From Rhizobium sp. Root1220 (GTDB taxonomy: Bacteria; Pseudomonadota; Alphaproteobacteria; Rhizobiales; Rhizobiaceae), in NCBI RefSeq assembly GCF_001426265.1, contig NZ_LMDG01000003.1:442-64441 (forward strand): DNA of 64,000 nucleotides, given 5' to 3'. Below, one piece after another: positions 35,629 to 45,076 of this stretch. Positions within the stretch are counted from its first letter, which is position 1, and every line of letters starts with the position of its first letter. The notes beneath the pieces were generated by a model. The model was not told the origin of the DNA. It made no database searches and saw nothing but the letters and a program-made list of their open reading frames with translations. Both the position numbers and the translations under genes were made by a program.

Positions 35629-36447
35629 CTAGCCAGATCGTCGCGACTTCAATTCCTTTTCAACCGAAAGCTTCAGCGCGTCCATGATATTGACGATGTT
35701 GCTCTTTGGGGCGTCCACATCCGTCATGGCCTTCGTCGGTCTTTTCGTTGGCTTCAGATCTTTCTTCTTTGTTGCAATCAGCCTCAGCAGGCTTTCCTCG
35801 ATCGGGTCGCTCACCATGTCTGGAGACCAATCCTTCGTGCGCTTGTTTATTACCTGCTCTACTGCGCTGACTGCTGTTTCGTCTGCTCTCTTATCGATCC
35901 CCGAAAAGTATTCATCCTCGGGCCGCACTTCGTCACCAAACCGCAATGTCCACACAACGATCCCCTTATCTCGCGGTTCCAGAACGATGGCCCGTTCGCG
36001 TCTGCCCATGACCACCCGCGAAACACCCAGCACCCCTTCGGCCTTCATCGCATCGCGAATGACCGCAAACGCTTCGTCACCAATCTTGTCATTGGCTGTG
36101 AGATAGAAAGGCGTTTCCAAGTAGACCCACTCAACGCTATCGCTGGGAACGAACTTCTCGATATCCATGGTCCGGACCGTGTCGAGTTCGACCGACTCCA
36201 AGTCATCATCGGTCAGGATAACGTAGTCGTTTTCACCGCGCTCATAACCCTTGGCTTCGTCTTCATCTTTCACCAGCTTGCCAGTAACCGAGTCGACGTA
36301 TCGCGACATCACGCGGTTTCCGGTTTGCTTGTTAAGTGTATGGAAGCGCACTTTCTCAGATTCGGAAGTTGCTGGTGTCATTGCCACGGGGCAGGTGACG
36401 AGTGAGAGTTTGAGGTAGCCTTTCCAATAGGGACTGCGCGGTGCCAT
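35629..36447 (-). CDS. ku: Ku protein (NHEJ DNA-end binding), second gene of the ku pair
   Basis: A 272-residue bacterial Ku protein. Ku rings bind double-strand-break ends and recruit LigD for end joining. The signature start WKGYLKLSLVTCPVAMTPAT is followed by VRFHTLNKQTGNRV, KGYERGENDYVILTDDDLES, the bridging FYLTANDKIGDEAFAVIRDA and the RERAIVLEPRDKGIVVWTLR strand. The C-terminal tail is short and basic (KDLKPTKRPTKAM, then KSRRSG). It lies 11 nt downstream of a second, diverged ku gene, so both are on one transcript. Paired rhizobial Ku genes have been suggested to form heterodimers; here that is inference. Confidence 0.95.
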   Translation of the reverse strand: MAPRSPYWKGYLKLSLVTCPVAMTPATSESEKVRFHTLNKQTGNRVMSRYVDSVTGKLVKDEDEAKGYERGENDYVILTDDDLESVELDTVRTMDIEKFVPSDSVEWVYLETPFYLTANDKIGDEAFAVIRDAMKAEGVLGVSRVVMGRRERAIVLEPRDKGIVVWTLRFGDEVRPEDEYFSGIDKRADETAVSAVEQVINKRTKDWSPDMVSDPIEESLLRLIATKKKDLKPTKRPTKAMTDVDAPKSNIVNIMDALKLSVEKELKSRRSG

Positions 36448-36458
36448 GTGCTTTTACC

Positions 36459-37346
36459 TCAGCTTGCTTTCTTTGAAGATGTCTTGGTCCTTGATGCCCT
36501 CGACGAGGAGGATGTGGATTTTTTACCAGCATTAGCGTTGGCGGCTTTCGGTTTGTTGCTGTTGGTCTTCCCGATACCAGCACTGTCGCGAAGGGCCTTT
36601 AGGAGATCGTTGGGTTTGAAAACCTTGACCAGCTTCGGTTTTGGAAGGGTTCGACCCTCCGACTTCGCCTTCACAAGATCGGTGAGGGCGTTTTCATACC
36701 TGTCATCGAACTTTGCTGGGTCGAACTCTCCCTTCTTGCTCGTTATGATATGCTTCGCGAGATCGAGCATCTCGCCGTCGATCTTAACCGCAGAAACGTC
36801 TTTGAAGGCGTCGTCAGACGAGCGAACCTCGTAGTCGAAGTTCAGGGTCGTTGCGATTAGACCACGGCCATGGGCTCTGATTAGAACGGTCCGGATACGA
36901 CGAAACAATACCGTGCGTGCAATCGCGACGACATTTGACTTCTTCAGGGCGTCTCGGATTGCGATAAACCCATCTTCCGCCACATCGTCTGTTGGAACCA
37001 GATAGTAGGGCTTGTCGAAATAAACCTCGTCGATTTCGCCGCAGCGGACAAACGCTTCCGCCTCGAGCATCTTATCGGCGTCGGGAATAACGGCAGCGAC
37101 CTCTTCCGGATCGATCATTATGTATTCGCCGCTCTCGATCTCAAACCCCTTTACCTGATCCTCCCGCTCGACCGTCTTCTCGGTTTCACCATCGACGAAT
37201 TCCCTCCGCACGCGATTGCCGGTAGCTTCGTTGATCGTGTGGAAGGTGATACGTTCGGCAGTCGATGCGGCCGTATAAAGGCCGACCCCGCAAGTGATTC
37301 CACCGACCTTGAGATGGCCTTTCCATTGCGCGCGGTGACTGGTCAT
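36459..37346 (-). CDS. ku: Ku protein, first gene of the ku pair
   Basis: A 295-residue Ku protein clearly distinct from its neighbour. It opens with QWKGHLKVGGITCGVGLYTA and continues with ITFHTINEATGNRVRREFVD, KGFEIESGEYIMIDPEEVAA and PYYLVPTDDVAEDGFIAIRD. The C-terminus is longer and Lys/Ser-rich (NANAGKKSTSSSSRASRTKT), a tail of the type that can bind DNA or LigD. The ATG at 37346 lies 28 nt from the proposed EcfG-like -10 element. It is divergent from ligD, giving a compact NHEJ locus. Confidence 0.95.
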   Translation of the reverse strand: MTSHRAQWKGHLKVGGITCGVGLYTAASTAERITFHTINEATGNRVRREFVDGETEKTVEREDQVKGFEIESGEYIMIDPEEVAAVIPDADKMLEAEAFVRCGEIDEVYFDKPYYLVPTDDVAEDGFIAIRDALKKSNVVAIARTVLFRRIRTVLIRAHGRGLIATTLNFDYEVRSSDDAFKDVSAVKIDGEMLDLAKHIITSKKGEFDPAKFDDRYENALTDLVKAKSEGRTLPKPKLVKVFKPNDLLKALRDSAGIGKTNSNKPKAANANAGKKSTSSSSRASRTKTSSKKAS

Positions 37347-37373
37347 GATTTCCCCTCCGGTGTGTTAAGTCGT

Positions 37374-37398
37374 AACTGAACTCGGGCACAAACGTTCC
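37374..37398 (-). promoter_or_regulatory. EcfG/RpoE2-like promoter for the ku operon
   Basis: On the minus strand GGAAC (37398-37394) is followed after 18 nt by TT (37375-37374), context CAGTTACG. The TT is about 28 nt before the ku start codon. Stress-sigma control of ku genes is known in Sinorhizobium, which supports the reading, but the motif is short. Confidence 0.5.
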
Positions 37399-37407
37399 GC
37401 CGGAACG
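37393..37407. repeat. GTTCC/GGAAC palindrome between ku and ligD
   Basis: CGTTCCG and CGGAACG are perfect inverted repeats around one central C. Each arm contains a GGAAC hexamer-type -35 half on one strand. The minus-strand arm has a matching TT at the right distance. The plus-strand arm (toward ligD) has no TT at 18-19 nt. It may be a back-to-back promoter element or a regulator site. Confidence 0.5.
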
Positions 37408-37494
37408 AAGCTTCTCTGGCGACACAACCCCGTTTGTTTGGAACCAAAGCCCAGCTTGTGGCATTCCGACTCGCGATCGAGATCGGGGTTTTCC

Positions 37495-40161
37495 ATGCCA
37501 GACAATCTTTCCAAATACCGGGCCAAGCGCGATTTCAAAAAGACCGCCGAACCAAGTGGGGTGGCCAACGTAAAGTCATCAAACCGCCGTCGATTCGTGA
37601 TCCAGAAGCACGACGCCACCCGCCTCCACTACGATCTCAGGATCGAAATGGACGGCGTCTTCAAATCCTGGGCGGTCACGAAGGGGCCATCCCTCGATCC
37701 GCAAGATAAACGTCTGGCCGTCGAGGTCGAAGATCATCCGCTTGACTACGGTGATTTCGAGGGGACAATCCCGAAGGGGCAGTACGGCGGCGGGACAGTG
37801 ATGCTGTGGGATCGAGGATATTGGCAACCCGAAGGGAATAAAACGCCGGAGGAAGCCCTGGCCAAGGGGGATTTCAAGTTCACGCTCCAAGGTGAGCGGC
37901 TGCAGGGCAGTTTCGTTCTGGTCAGAATGCGCAACGATCGCGATGGCGGAAAGCGGACGAACTGGTTGCTCATCAAGCACCAAGATGATTTCTCTGTCGA
38001 AGACGACGGCGCATCGGTCCTTGAGAAAAACAACACCTCGGTGGCTTCCGGAAGAACGATGGAAGCCATCGCATCTGGAAAGGGGCGAAAGCCTAAGCCT
38101 TTCATGGTCCAGAACGGCAGTGTCGAGGCAGACGCTGTGTGGGACAGCAACGAAGGTCTTGCGGCCGAAGAGCGCCAAGCCGGAACGAACGCCCGAGAGC
38201 AATCGTCCGTTTCAAGATCGAGAACGTCCTCAACCCGTTCCGCCAAATCCCGGATGCCCGATTTCATTCCACCGCAGCTTTGTGAAAGCTTAGAGCGCCC
38301 GCCTTCATCAAAGGGCTGGATTCACGAAATCAAGTTCGATGGGTACCGAATTCAGATGCGAGTGCAGAACGGTCAGGTGACACTCAAAACTCGAAAGGGA
38401 CTCGACTGGACAGCCAAATACCCGGCCATTGCGCAATCCGCATCTACGCTTCCCGACATGCTCATCGACGGCGAAATCTGCGCCCTTGACGAGAATGGCG
38501 CTCCGGATTTCGCTGCGTTGCAAGCAGCGTTGTCGGAGGGCAAGACCAACGCGCTGGTCTATTTCGCATTTGACCTCCTTTTCGAGGGTGATGAAGACCT
38601 CCGCGACCTTCCGCTGACCGACCGCAAGGATCGACTTGCGACGTTGCTTTCTGATGTCGGGCCGCTGTTACGATTCGTCGAGCACTTCGAGACTGGCGGG
38701 GACGCGGTTTTGAGATCGGCATGCCGTCTTTCGCTGGAGGGCATTGTTTCGAAGAAGAATGACGCTCCATACCGATCGGGGAGGACAGCAACCTGGGCTA
38801 AATCCAAGTGCCGGGCTGGCCACGAGGTGGTAATCGGTGGCTATGCCACAACAAATGGAAAATTTCGCTCCCTGTTGGTTGGCGTCAATCGCGGTGATCA
38901 TTTTGTCTATGTGGGCCGGGTCGGTACAGGCTACGGTGCGAAGGTCGTCGATACGCTGATGCCTCGACTCAAAAACCTGGAGACCACCAAGTCTCCATTC
39001 ACTGGTATCGGCGCACCAAAGAATAACCCCGAAATCCTCTGGCTCAAACCGGAACTCGTCGCCGAGATCGAATTCGCGGGCTGGACGGCTGACGGACAGG
39101 TCAGACAGGCCGCGTTCAAAGGATTGCGCGAGGACAAGCCGGCAGCGGAAGTCGAGGTGGATAGACCAGCTCCACCCTCGAAAACCGAGGTCCCTGAGCC
39201 AACCGGTGGCAAGACAATGCCAAGTCGTTCGCGCACCGGCGGGAAGGTGGAGGTCATGGGGGTCATGATCTCCAGTCCTGACAAGGCATTGTGGCCCGAT
39301 GCTGGTGACGGCAAACCGGTCAGCAAGGTCGAACTGGCGCAGTACTATGAGACCGTGAGCAATTGGCTGATCGACCATATCAAAGGGCGGCCTTGCTCGA
39401 TTATTCGTGCACCGGACGGGATTGGCGGCGCGCAGTTTTTCCAACGCCATGCCATGCCGGGAACGTCGAATCTGCTAGAGTTGGTCACGGTGTCCGGCGA
39501 CAAGAAGCCGTACCTCCAGGTTGATCGTGCTGAAGGACTCGCTGCAATCGCACAGATTGGCGGGGTGGAATTACACCCCTGGAATTGCGCACCGGATCAG
39601 CCAGAGGTGCCTGGGCGTTTGGTTTTCGATCTCGATCCTGGCGACAATGTCGATTTTGCTGCGGTGATCGAGGGTGCACGCGAAATCCGCGATCGTTTGG
39701 AAGAATTGGGTCTCATAAGTTTCTGCAAGACAACGGGCGGGAAGGGCCTCCATGTCGTAGCCCCGCTCGCAGTGCCCAAGGGAAGGAAGCTGAGCTGGGA
39801 CGAGGCCAAAGGCTTTGCCCACGACGTCTGCCAGAATATGGCTCGTGACAACCCTGAGCGGTACCTGATTAAGATGTCCAAGGCTCAGAGGGACGGGCGG
39901 ATTTTCCTCGACTACCTCCGCAATGACCGGATGTCGACGGCAGTTGCGCCGCTGTCTCCTCGCGCTCGGCAGGGCGCGACAGTTTCGATGCCGCTGAGCT
40001 GGAGTCAGGTGAAGTCAGGGCTTGATCCCAAGCGTTTCACGATCCGAACAGTTCCTGAATTGCTGAAAAACAGTACAGCATGGAGGGATTATAGCAACGC
40101 TCAGCGTCCGCTGGAGCAGGCTATCAAACGTTTGCGCAAGGCGAAAAACCGGGCGGCGTGA
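37495..40161 (+). CDS. ligD: ATP-dependent DNA ligase LigD (phosphoesterase-ligase-polymerase)
   Basis: An 888-residue multidomain NHEJ ligase. Residues 1-160 form the 3'-phosphoesterase domain (His39 in [14 protein letters not shown], His45, Asp47, and His81 in [13 protein letters not shown]). The ligase domain follows, with the adenylated Lys280 in [13 protein letters not shown] and [18 protein letters not shown]. The primase-like polymerase domain occupies about residues 590-880, with [11 protein letters not shown] at its start and metal-binding Asp712/Asp714 in VFDLDPGD. All three active sites look intact. ATG 37495 starts [14 protein letters not shown], right at the PE domain; the upstream in-frame extension to 37438 is unlikely. 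Divergent from the ku pair, the expected partners. Confidence 0.96.
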   Translation: MPDNLSKYRAKRDFKKTAEPSGVANVKSSNRRRFVIQKHDATRLHYDLRIEMDGVFKSWAVTKGPSLDPQDKRLAVEVEDHPLDYGDFEGTIPKGQYGGGTVMLWDRGYWQPEGNKTPEEALAKGDFKFTLQGERLQGSFVLVRMRNDRDGGKRTNWLLIKHQDDFSVEDDGASVLEKNNTSVASGRTMEAIASGKGRKPKPFMVQNGSVEADAVWDSNEGLAAEERQAGTNAREQSSVSRSRTSSTRSAKSRMPDFIPPQLCESLERPPSSKGWIHEIKFDGYRIQMRVQNGQVTLKTRKGLDWTAKYPAIAQSASTLPDMLIDGEICALDENGAPDFAALQAALSEGKTNALVYFAFDLLFEGDEDLRDLPLTDRKDRLATLLSDVGPLLRFVEHFETGGDAVLRSACRLSLEGIVSKKNDAPYRSGRTATWAKSKCRAGHEVVIGGYATTNGKFRSLLVGVNRGDHFVYVGRVGTGYGAKVVDTLMPRLKNLETTKSPFTGIGAPKNNPEILWLKPELVAEIEFAGWTADGQVRQAAFKGLREDKPAAEVEVDRPAPPSKTEVPEPTGGKTMPSRSRTGGKVEVMGVMISSPDKALWPDAGDGKPVSKVELAQYYETVSNWLIDHIKGRPCSIIRAPDGIGGAQFFQRHAMPGTSNLLELVTVSGDKKPYLQVDRAEGLAAIAQIGGVELHPWNCAPDQPEVPGRLVFDLDPGDNVDFAAVIEGAREIRDRLEELGLISFCKTTGGKGLHVVAPLAVPKGRKLSWDEAKGFAHDVCQNMARDNPERYLIKMSKAQRDGRIFLDYLRNDRMSTAVAPLSPRARQGATVSMPLSWSQVKSGLDPKRFTIRTVPELLKNSTAWRDYSNAQRPLEQAIKRLRKAKNRAA

Positions 40162-40333
40162 CCCAAGTCGGCACGCTGGAGACCGTCGAAGCTTCGCTCG
40201 AAAGTTCGCCATTTGTTTTGCCGGACACTACGCGAAAGCGCACTTTTCATCTTCCCGGAAAACATTGGGAACCACGGGACCTTTACACTGCGTCCTGTGG
40301 CTTGTGCTGTGACTGACGCGCCTCCGGGAGCGT

Positions 40334-40823
40334 CTAGTCTACAAAGTCTACCACGACGCCTGGCTTGACCATGCTAGCCAACTCCTCGACGTCCCAGTTT
40401 GTCAGCCTGACACAGCCGTGAGAGCCTGCCTTATCGATCAGGGAAGGCTCCGGTGTTCCGTGGATACCATACGTAGGTTCGGAGAGGTCAATCCACACGG
40501 TGCCAACCGGATTGTTTGGCCCGCTAGGGAGTTTCCAGCTTCTGCGTGTTATTGCCCTGCTGGAAGTTGATTTTCGGATTGTAGACGTACTTCGGATCAC
40601 GTGCGACACCGTTGACCTTATGCGTGCCCTTTGGGGAAGGATTGTCCTCGCTTCCGACCGTCGCCGGATAGACCGCGAGGATCGAGCCCTCCGCGCTGAA
40701 TGCTATGACCTGTCCGTTCTTTCGGTGAGCCTCAATCCGTTTTACCTTCCCGTTCCTGGGTGCACCGATCACGAATCTCCTCCCGCGGAACATAGATTTC
40801 AGGCAGCCTACTCCTCCTCCCAA
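40334..40823 (-). pseudogene. L,D-transpeptidase (YkuD family), frameshifted and N-terminally short
   Basis: The first frame (from 40823) carries FSAEGSILAVYPATVGSE, then NPSPKGTHKVNGVARDP and NFQQGNNTQKLE, typical of periplasmic L,D-transpeptidases. It then runs into a stop at 40524. The next frame continues the same protein: SGPNNPVGTVWIDLSEPTYG, IHGTPEPS and the active-site SHGCVRLTNWD, ending at 40334. Removing one A from a GAAA run near 40532 restores LELPSGPNNP, so a 1-nt insertion explains it. The catalytic Cys and His survive. The N-terminus lacks a signal peptide and about half of the usual upstream domain. Confidence 0.8.
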
Positions 40824-40906
40824 GAATGTCTGATGAAGGTGACGCTCCTCCTCCGGCTGCTGTTCTCTATTAGAGAAGCGTGCCGCAACCTACGCCCGCG
40901 GAGGGA

Positions 40907-41034
40907 GCGACCTCCTGCAAATACAAGGTGAAGTTGGCGGCATGGAGGTTTCCGATGCCCGCAAGCTAGAGGCTCTGGAAGATGAGAACGCCAAGTTGAA
41001 GAAGCTGGGGGGTTCTGATGGCGTTTGCCTTTAA
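40907..41034 (+). mobile_element. IS3-family transposase OrfA remnant
   Basis: The plus frame from 40921 reads GGMEVSDARKLEALEDEN, then AKLKKLGGSDG before stopping at 41034. This is the leucine-zipper end of IS3-group OrfA proteins, where KYGGMEVSDARKLKALEDEN normally leads to AKLKKLLAE. A 1-nt shift just upstream links it to the KYKVK stretch. Neither the HTH region, OrfB nor terminal repeats are visible. It marks an old insertion or recombination joint between the transpeptidase remnant and the AraC-type gene. Confidence 0.65.
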
Positions 41035-41213
41035 CTTGTCTTGGAAATGTCGTCGGGGCTTGCACACCAGGACAGGCGCAATGGTACGTTGGTACTAATC
41101 CCCAGAGTCCGAGGTCGCAACTAACTGCGATCCTAATGGAATATCTCCAACTCTGTCGGCACTTCATAATCGGGCCAGTCACAGAACGCCAATTGCCTTC
41201 AAGGAGATTGAGG

Positions 41214-41852
41214 ATGTTAGCAACTGGAGCGATAACCCGACCGGAACTGAAGAGCGAAGTTCTTGATAGCGAGACCTCCGCAGAGGTCCACAGCCTGCTT
41301 CTGCGGGCGCTAAATTGCTATCGCAATAACGGGGCAAACGCCGTAAGACTCGTAACGAAAGCGTCACGCATTCTCGGTGGCTGCAACATTCCCCAGGAAG
41401 AGGATTTCACGGGACAGGATTCTGCGTCTCGCGGCCTTGCAGCGTGGCAGGCGTCGAAGATCAAAGCGCACATCTCGGAGCGGTTGTCTACTTCAATTGC
41501 AGTGACTGATCTCGCCCAAATCGCAAATCTTAGCACGAGCTACTTCTGCACGCTCTTCAAGACTACGTTCGGGCGTTCGCCGCATAATTACGTCTTGGCA
41601 CAGCGCGTCGAGCGCGCCAAACTTCTTATGGAGACGACAAACGCTCCATTGTCACAAATCGCTCTGAGCTGCGGATTGTCCGATCAGGCGCACCTTTCCC
41701 GCCATTTCCGCCGTTTCACCGGGTCCACTCCAAGCGGCTGGCGTCGGCGGCGAATTGGCACGCGTTTCGATTCTGCCAGCTCGGCAGCGCACGAAAGTGG
41801 TGCGATGATTTTAAATGGTAGGGACGCGTCGCTACAATCCCTAGTGTCTTAG
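41214..41852 (+). CDS. AraC-type transcriptional regulator
   Basis: A 212-residue regulator. The C-terminal half (about residues 85-185) is an AraC-type double helix-turn-helix domain: AHISERLSTSIAVTDLAQIA, STSYFCTLFKTTFGRSPHNY, then QRVERAKLLMETTNAPLSQI and CGLSDQAHLSRHFRRFTGST. The N-terminal part is short and has no recognised ligand-binding domain. ATG 41214 follows AAGGAGATTG; an upstream extension in the same frame to 41025 runs into the IS remnant and is rejected as start. The target genes are unknown. The next gene, a small membrane peptide, lies 78 nt downstream. Confidence 0.85.
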   Translation: MLATGAITRPELKSEVLDSETSAEVHSLLLRALNCYRNNGANAVRLVTKASRILGGCNIPQEEDFTGQDSASRGLAAWQASKIKAHISERLSTSIAVTDLAQIANLSTSYFCTLFKTTFGRSPHNYVLAQRVERAKLLMETTNAPLSQIALSCGLSDQAHLSRHFRRFTGSTPSGWRRRRIGTRFDSASSAAHESGAMILNGRDASLQSLVS

Positions 41853-41929
41853 CTTCCCAGCGTCGCAAGACTGCGCTGCTCGCGTCGAACCCGATTCCAA
41901 AAGACAGTTACAAGCAAGGAACTCTGACT

Positions 41930-42133
41930 ATGATCAGACGTAGACGCTATCCCGTGGCTCACCCGACTTCGGCCGGACACTCCCAATTTGCATTTTTCGC
42001 GCTGCTGGGGTTGATCTGCTATACCATAGTGGTTGCTGTGACGGTGCTTCAACGTTCGCCTGAGGCGACGGTTCGGGTTTACGTTCCAATGGCCAGCATC
42101 TTTGCGCCGCAGGACAGCCAGACGTTAGGATAA
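41930..42133 (+). CDS. small membrane peptide
   Basis: A 67-residue protein with an Arg-rich N-terminus (MIRRRRYPVAHPTS) and one hydrophobic segment (FAFFALLGLICYTIVVAVTV), so probably a single-span inner-membrane protein with N-in orientation. ATG 41930 follows AAGGAACT. No homologous family is recognised. Its distance from the AraC-type gene leaves it open whether they share a transcript. Confidence 0.5.
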   Translation: MIRRRRYPVAHPTSAGHSQFAFFALLGLICYTIVVAVTVLQRSPEATVRVYVPMASIFAPQDSQTLG

Positions 42134-42471
42134 CCCCTTCCGGAATTGGAGCGATCCGTATTTAAGATTCGTACCGCGCAGCGTTTGAGTTCTGTCCGTT
42201 CTCATCGTGCAGGTAGGGCGCATTTCGCGCCCGCGGGCTGTCCGAACACCCTGAAATCTGGCATGTGCCAAAACGTAACTTGGCGCAGGGTGGTCTAGAG
42301 CTTTGGTAACGGGGGCTGAGCTGCGGCGTGGCGCGGTATGAGCAAAGTCGGAGCTGCCGATTGGACCATGGCCCCTATACTGACGTGTCATGCCGCCGAG
42401 CGTCAGTACCATAGTTCCACGTCGGACCACGAGCTAAAATGCCTTATTTAAACAATGGTGAGGCAAGGCCC
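42134..42471. other. intergenic stretch, nothing recognised
   Basis: About 340 bases with no supportable gene on either strand. The minus-strand frame 42125-42430 is open but of poor quality. GAGGCAAGG near 42460 is the ribosome binding site for the cupin-like gene. Confidence 0.3.
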
Positions 42472-43122
42472 ATGACCTTCAAGTTCGAACGAGCCGGAAG
42501 CCCGGCACGGAAGGGGCGCAGTCTCTCTGTGTTTCGGTCGCTCCGTCATATCGGCTTTAAAAGCATCAGCATCCGACCCGATTGCGAACGCGTCTCCGAC
42601 GGCCCATCCGTATTCCACGAGCTTGATTTTTGTGTATCGGGAAATGTCTCTGTGCAGATTTGGCGGAATCGTAAAAGGGCCGAAACCCTCATCGCGGGCA
42701 AAGGAGATTTTATCTTCATCCCTGCCGGAACAACCTACAGCCTCTATTGCACGAACGACGAGCCGACAACGTTGGTGTCCGCAACCGCGCGAGAAGGCGT
42801 AGACGTGAACGCCCTACCTCTTGATACTGGTGCTGCCCCGCCATTGCCAGCGGCAGACTACCATGCTGGCGGGCCTCAACCCGTGCCGTTCGAACAGGTC
42901 AACGAAGCGCACCACCTAGAAGACGTTGGTGACGAGGACGGGCATGTTGTCTTGTTCTTCGATCGGCGTCCGTACGACACTGCCCGAGACGGAACGATCG
43001 GCCGGGTGTTCCATAAGCAGGTAATCGCTAGGGAATTTGGCGTAAGCGAAACGGAGTTGCCGGAGCTGTCACTTAGCTTTTCGGAGCCGCTCGTCATCCG
43101 ATCCATTTCCATAGCGGAGTAA
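42472..43122 (+). CDS. cupin-like protein
   Basis: A 216-residue soluble protein. The middle part has the cupin pattern: VFHELDFCVSGNVSVQIWRN, then AGKGDFIFIPAGTTYSLYC. The conserved metal-binding histidines of classical cupins are mostly lacking (HELDF keeps one). A C-terminal region rich in beta strands follows (GHVVLFFDRRPYDTARDG). ATG 42472 is chosen because GAGGCAAGG precedes it. The frame is open upstream to 42439 (MPYLNNGEARP), which is the alternative start. Possible roles include sensing or binding a small ligand. No operon partner is evident. Confidence 0.6.
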   Translation: MTFKFERAGSPARKGRSLSVFRSLRHIGFKSISIRPDCERVSDGPSVFHELDFCVSGNVSVQIWRNRKRAETLIAGKGDFIFIPAGTTYSLYCTNDEPTTLVSATAREGVDVNALPLDTGAAPPLPAADYHAGGPQPVPFEQVNEAHHLEDVGDEDGHVVLFFDRRPYDTARDGTIGRVFHKQVIAREFGVSETELPELSLSFSEPLVIRSISIAE

Positions 43123-43977
43123 TCGAGTGTCGCGGGCAAAAGTGTGCTTGCCTGCCATTTAACGGAACTTGGATAAACCTACCCCGGGCCGTAAGAGCGA
43201 AGGGACCGGCAGTCTTCAGCCTAGATTTCGCGCGATCGTCTTGCCGGGGTCGTGGCCGAGAGCGGAACACCGCGAAACGTTGTGAAAGTCGGGTCGGCGA
43301 ACAGAATAATACACCTCACTATCCGCCAATCAATTCGAGCGCGGACGATTGGCCGGGACCGATCCACGGGACATTCTGGTTAGCGGCGTTCTGCCAGACA
43401 GTGGCAAGACCGATCAGCCACGTAAAAACGTCGAAAAATCTCTTACCAATCCTTAGACGTCCGCACTTGCGCAAAGTTCGCGCGTGTCGCCTCTCGCACT
43501 CTGCGGACATCGCATTCCTTCAACGTCGTCAGGCAACCTTCTTAGCGATCTCTCAACACGGAAGTAAGGATCGGATGCTCTGAGCGTACGAACCTGCTGC
43601 CTTTGGAGAAGAGGCCAGCGATGCTGGTACCGCCAAGGAAGACCAAAACCCTTGAGTTGTTCGGGAGCGATCGTTTCATTGTGGCATTTGCTCCACAAGC
43701 CGCACATTCTTGTCAGGAACGGGATGCTGTCGCCCGTCGAGTTCGAGAAGCCGCAGAAATTTTAGTCCGAGGCTGGCTACGAAACTCGGACCAATTCATT
43801 GTGCAAGCAACGAAGGTCCGTGCAACCAACGTATGACTCACACTCCACCTGGGTTCAATTTTTTCGGGCTTAGCGGCGGAATACTATCGTTGTGCCTGCT
43901 CTAGACGAGAGCTGCGCCCCGCTAACCCGCACGATGCCTGATGTTCGGCTCGTGTACATCGTAGAAGGAAGCATGAC
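43123..43977. other. 850-base stretch without a convincing gene
   Basis: Several 60-80 codon ORFs on both strands are open here (43319-43510 minus, 43603-43836 plus), but none has a recognisable motif, good codon bias or a clear ribosome binding site. The minus one ends in a hydrophobic stretch, RFFDVFTWLIGLATVW, and could be a remnant. AGAAGGAAG precedes the next gene. Confidence 0.3.
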
Positions 43978-44334
43978 ATGAACCGTGTAGTGAATTTTGC
44001 CGTGGCCGCAGTCATTTCGTCGATGGCTCTCGCTGGAACAAGTTACGCCGACAGCCTTGCCATGAACGACGGTCCAGAAATCGAGCGAACGCTCGTCACT
44101 TTCGACCAGCCCTTCGACGTCAAATACTTGAACGATTATCAGAACCAAAAAACTCAGCCGGACGCTTCCGACGCCGCGCCGCCGCGGACGTCAGAAGGCG
44201 TGAAGAACCTCCAGGCTTCGATTAAAGCGAATAAGGATTTGACCAAAAAGCTCGAAGCGAAGGGTATCAGCGTCGATAACGTTGTTAACGCCCAGCAGGC
44301 GGCGGACGGCAGCATTACCTTCTTCATCAAGTAA
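43978..44334 (+). CDS. exported hypothetical protein
   Basis: A 118-residue periplasmic protein. The signal peptide (FAVAAVISSMALAGTSYA) is followed by a soluble domain (LVTFDQPFDVKYLNDYQNQK; later LQASIKANKDLTKKLEAKGI and NVVNAQQAADGSITFFI). The composition is typical of small rhizobial exported proteins of unknown function. ATG 43978 follows AGAAGGAAG. It stands 170 nt ahead of dps, with the same orientation, possibly in the same stress group. Confidence 0.65.
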   Translation: MNRVVNFAVAAVISSMALAGTSYADSLAMNDGPEIERTLVTFDQPFDVKYLNDYQNQKTQPDASDAAPPRTSEGVKNLQASIKANKDLTKKLEAKGISVDNVVNAQQAADGSITFFIK

Positions 44335-44503
44335 GCAGCTCTCCGCCTGGCTCGCATTATCTCATGGGGGCCGGGCGGCGCTCATTGAGAGGAGCCATTG
44401 GGCGGCGCGGGTATATTCAGATCGCCCGCTCGTAGGTATGTGCACCAACCCCAGCTTGCGGTTGGTGTTCTTGGACAACCCGACCCCCGAAGGAGTTTCT
44501 GCC

Positions 44504-45016
44504 TTGACCCACCATCCCATCACCAAAATCGAACCATCTGCGCTCGCCACGCCCACCGATCTTTCTTCAAACGCCACAAGTGATGTTGCGGCAGCCCTAA
44601 CGGCGCTTCTTGCAGATGTGTTCGCTCTCTATCTGAAGACCAAGAACTTCCACTGGCACATGTCCGGTCCGAATTTCCGGGACTACCACCTAATGCTTGA
44701 TGAGCAGGGTGAGCAGATCTTTGCGATTACGGACGACATTGCGGAACGCGCCCGCAAGATAGGCGGTACTACGTTGCGTTCGATCGGACAGATTTCACGC
44801 TTGCAAAGGCTGCTGGATAACGACGCGGAATTCGTGACGCCGGACGATATGCTGGCGGAGTTGCGCGACGACAACGAGCAACTCGTGTCGATCCTCCGAG
44901 AGGTACATGTCCTTGCGTCCGACTACGACGACTCCGCAACGACGAGTCTGATCGAGAATTGGATCGACCAAGCCGAAAGGCGCACCTGGTTCCTGTTTGA
45001 GGCAACACGCCGGTGA
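44504..45016 (+). CDS. dps: Dps-family DNA-protecting ferritin
   Basis: A 170-residue mini-ferritin. Dps dodecamers oxidise and store iron with H2O2 and may coat DNA in stress. The ferroxidase segment reads YLKTKNFHWHMSGPNFRDYH, then LMLDEQGEQIFAITDDIAER, containing the His, Asp and Glu ligands, and the C-terminus has LIENWIDQAERRTWFLFEAT. TTG 44504 is chosen because GAAGGAG precedes it; the longer open frame to 44282 does not read as protein. In rhizobia dps is typically under general-stress control. No EcfG-like promoter was found in the first 200 nt upstream. Confidence 0.93.
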   Translation: MTHHPITKIEPSALATPTDLSSNATSDVAAALTALLADVFALYLKTKNFHWHMSGPNFRDYHLMLDEQGEQIFAITDDIAERARKIGGTTLRSIGQISRLQRLLDNDAEFVTPDDMLAELRDDNEQLVSILREVHVLASDYDDSATTSLIENWIDQAERRTWFLFEATRR

Positions 45017-45076
45017 CGAAAAGCATCGTCGGGGCTTCTCTCAATTTAACTCATGATCAAACTCAGAGGTATGACA

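Noticed and set aside
43319..43836. Small ORFs on both strands in the gap after the cupin-like gene
   Set aside because: No motif, no ribosome binding site and mixed quality; reported only as a stretch without a convincing gene.
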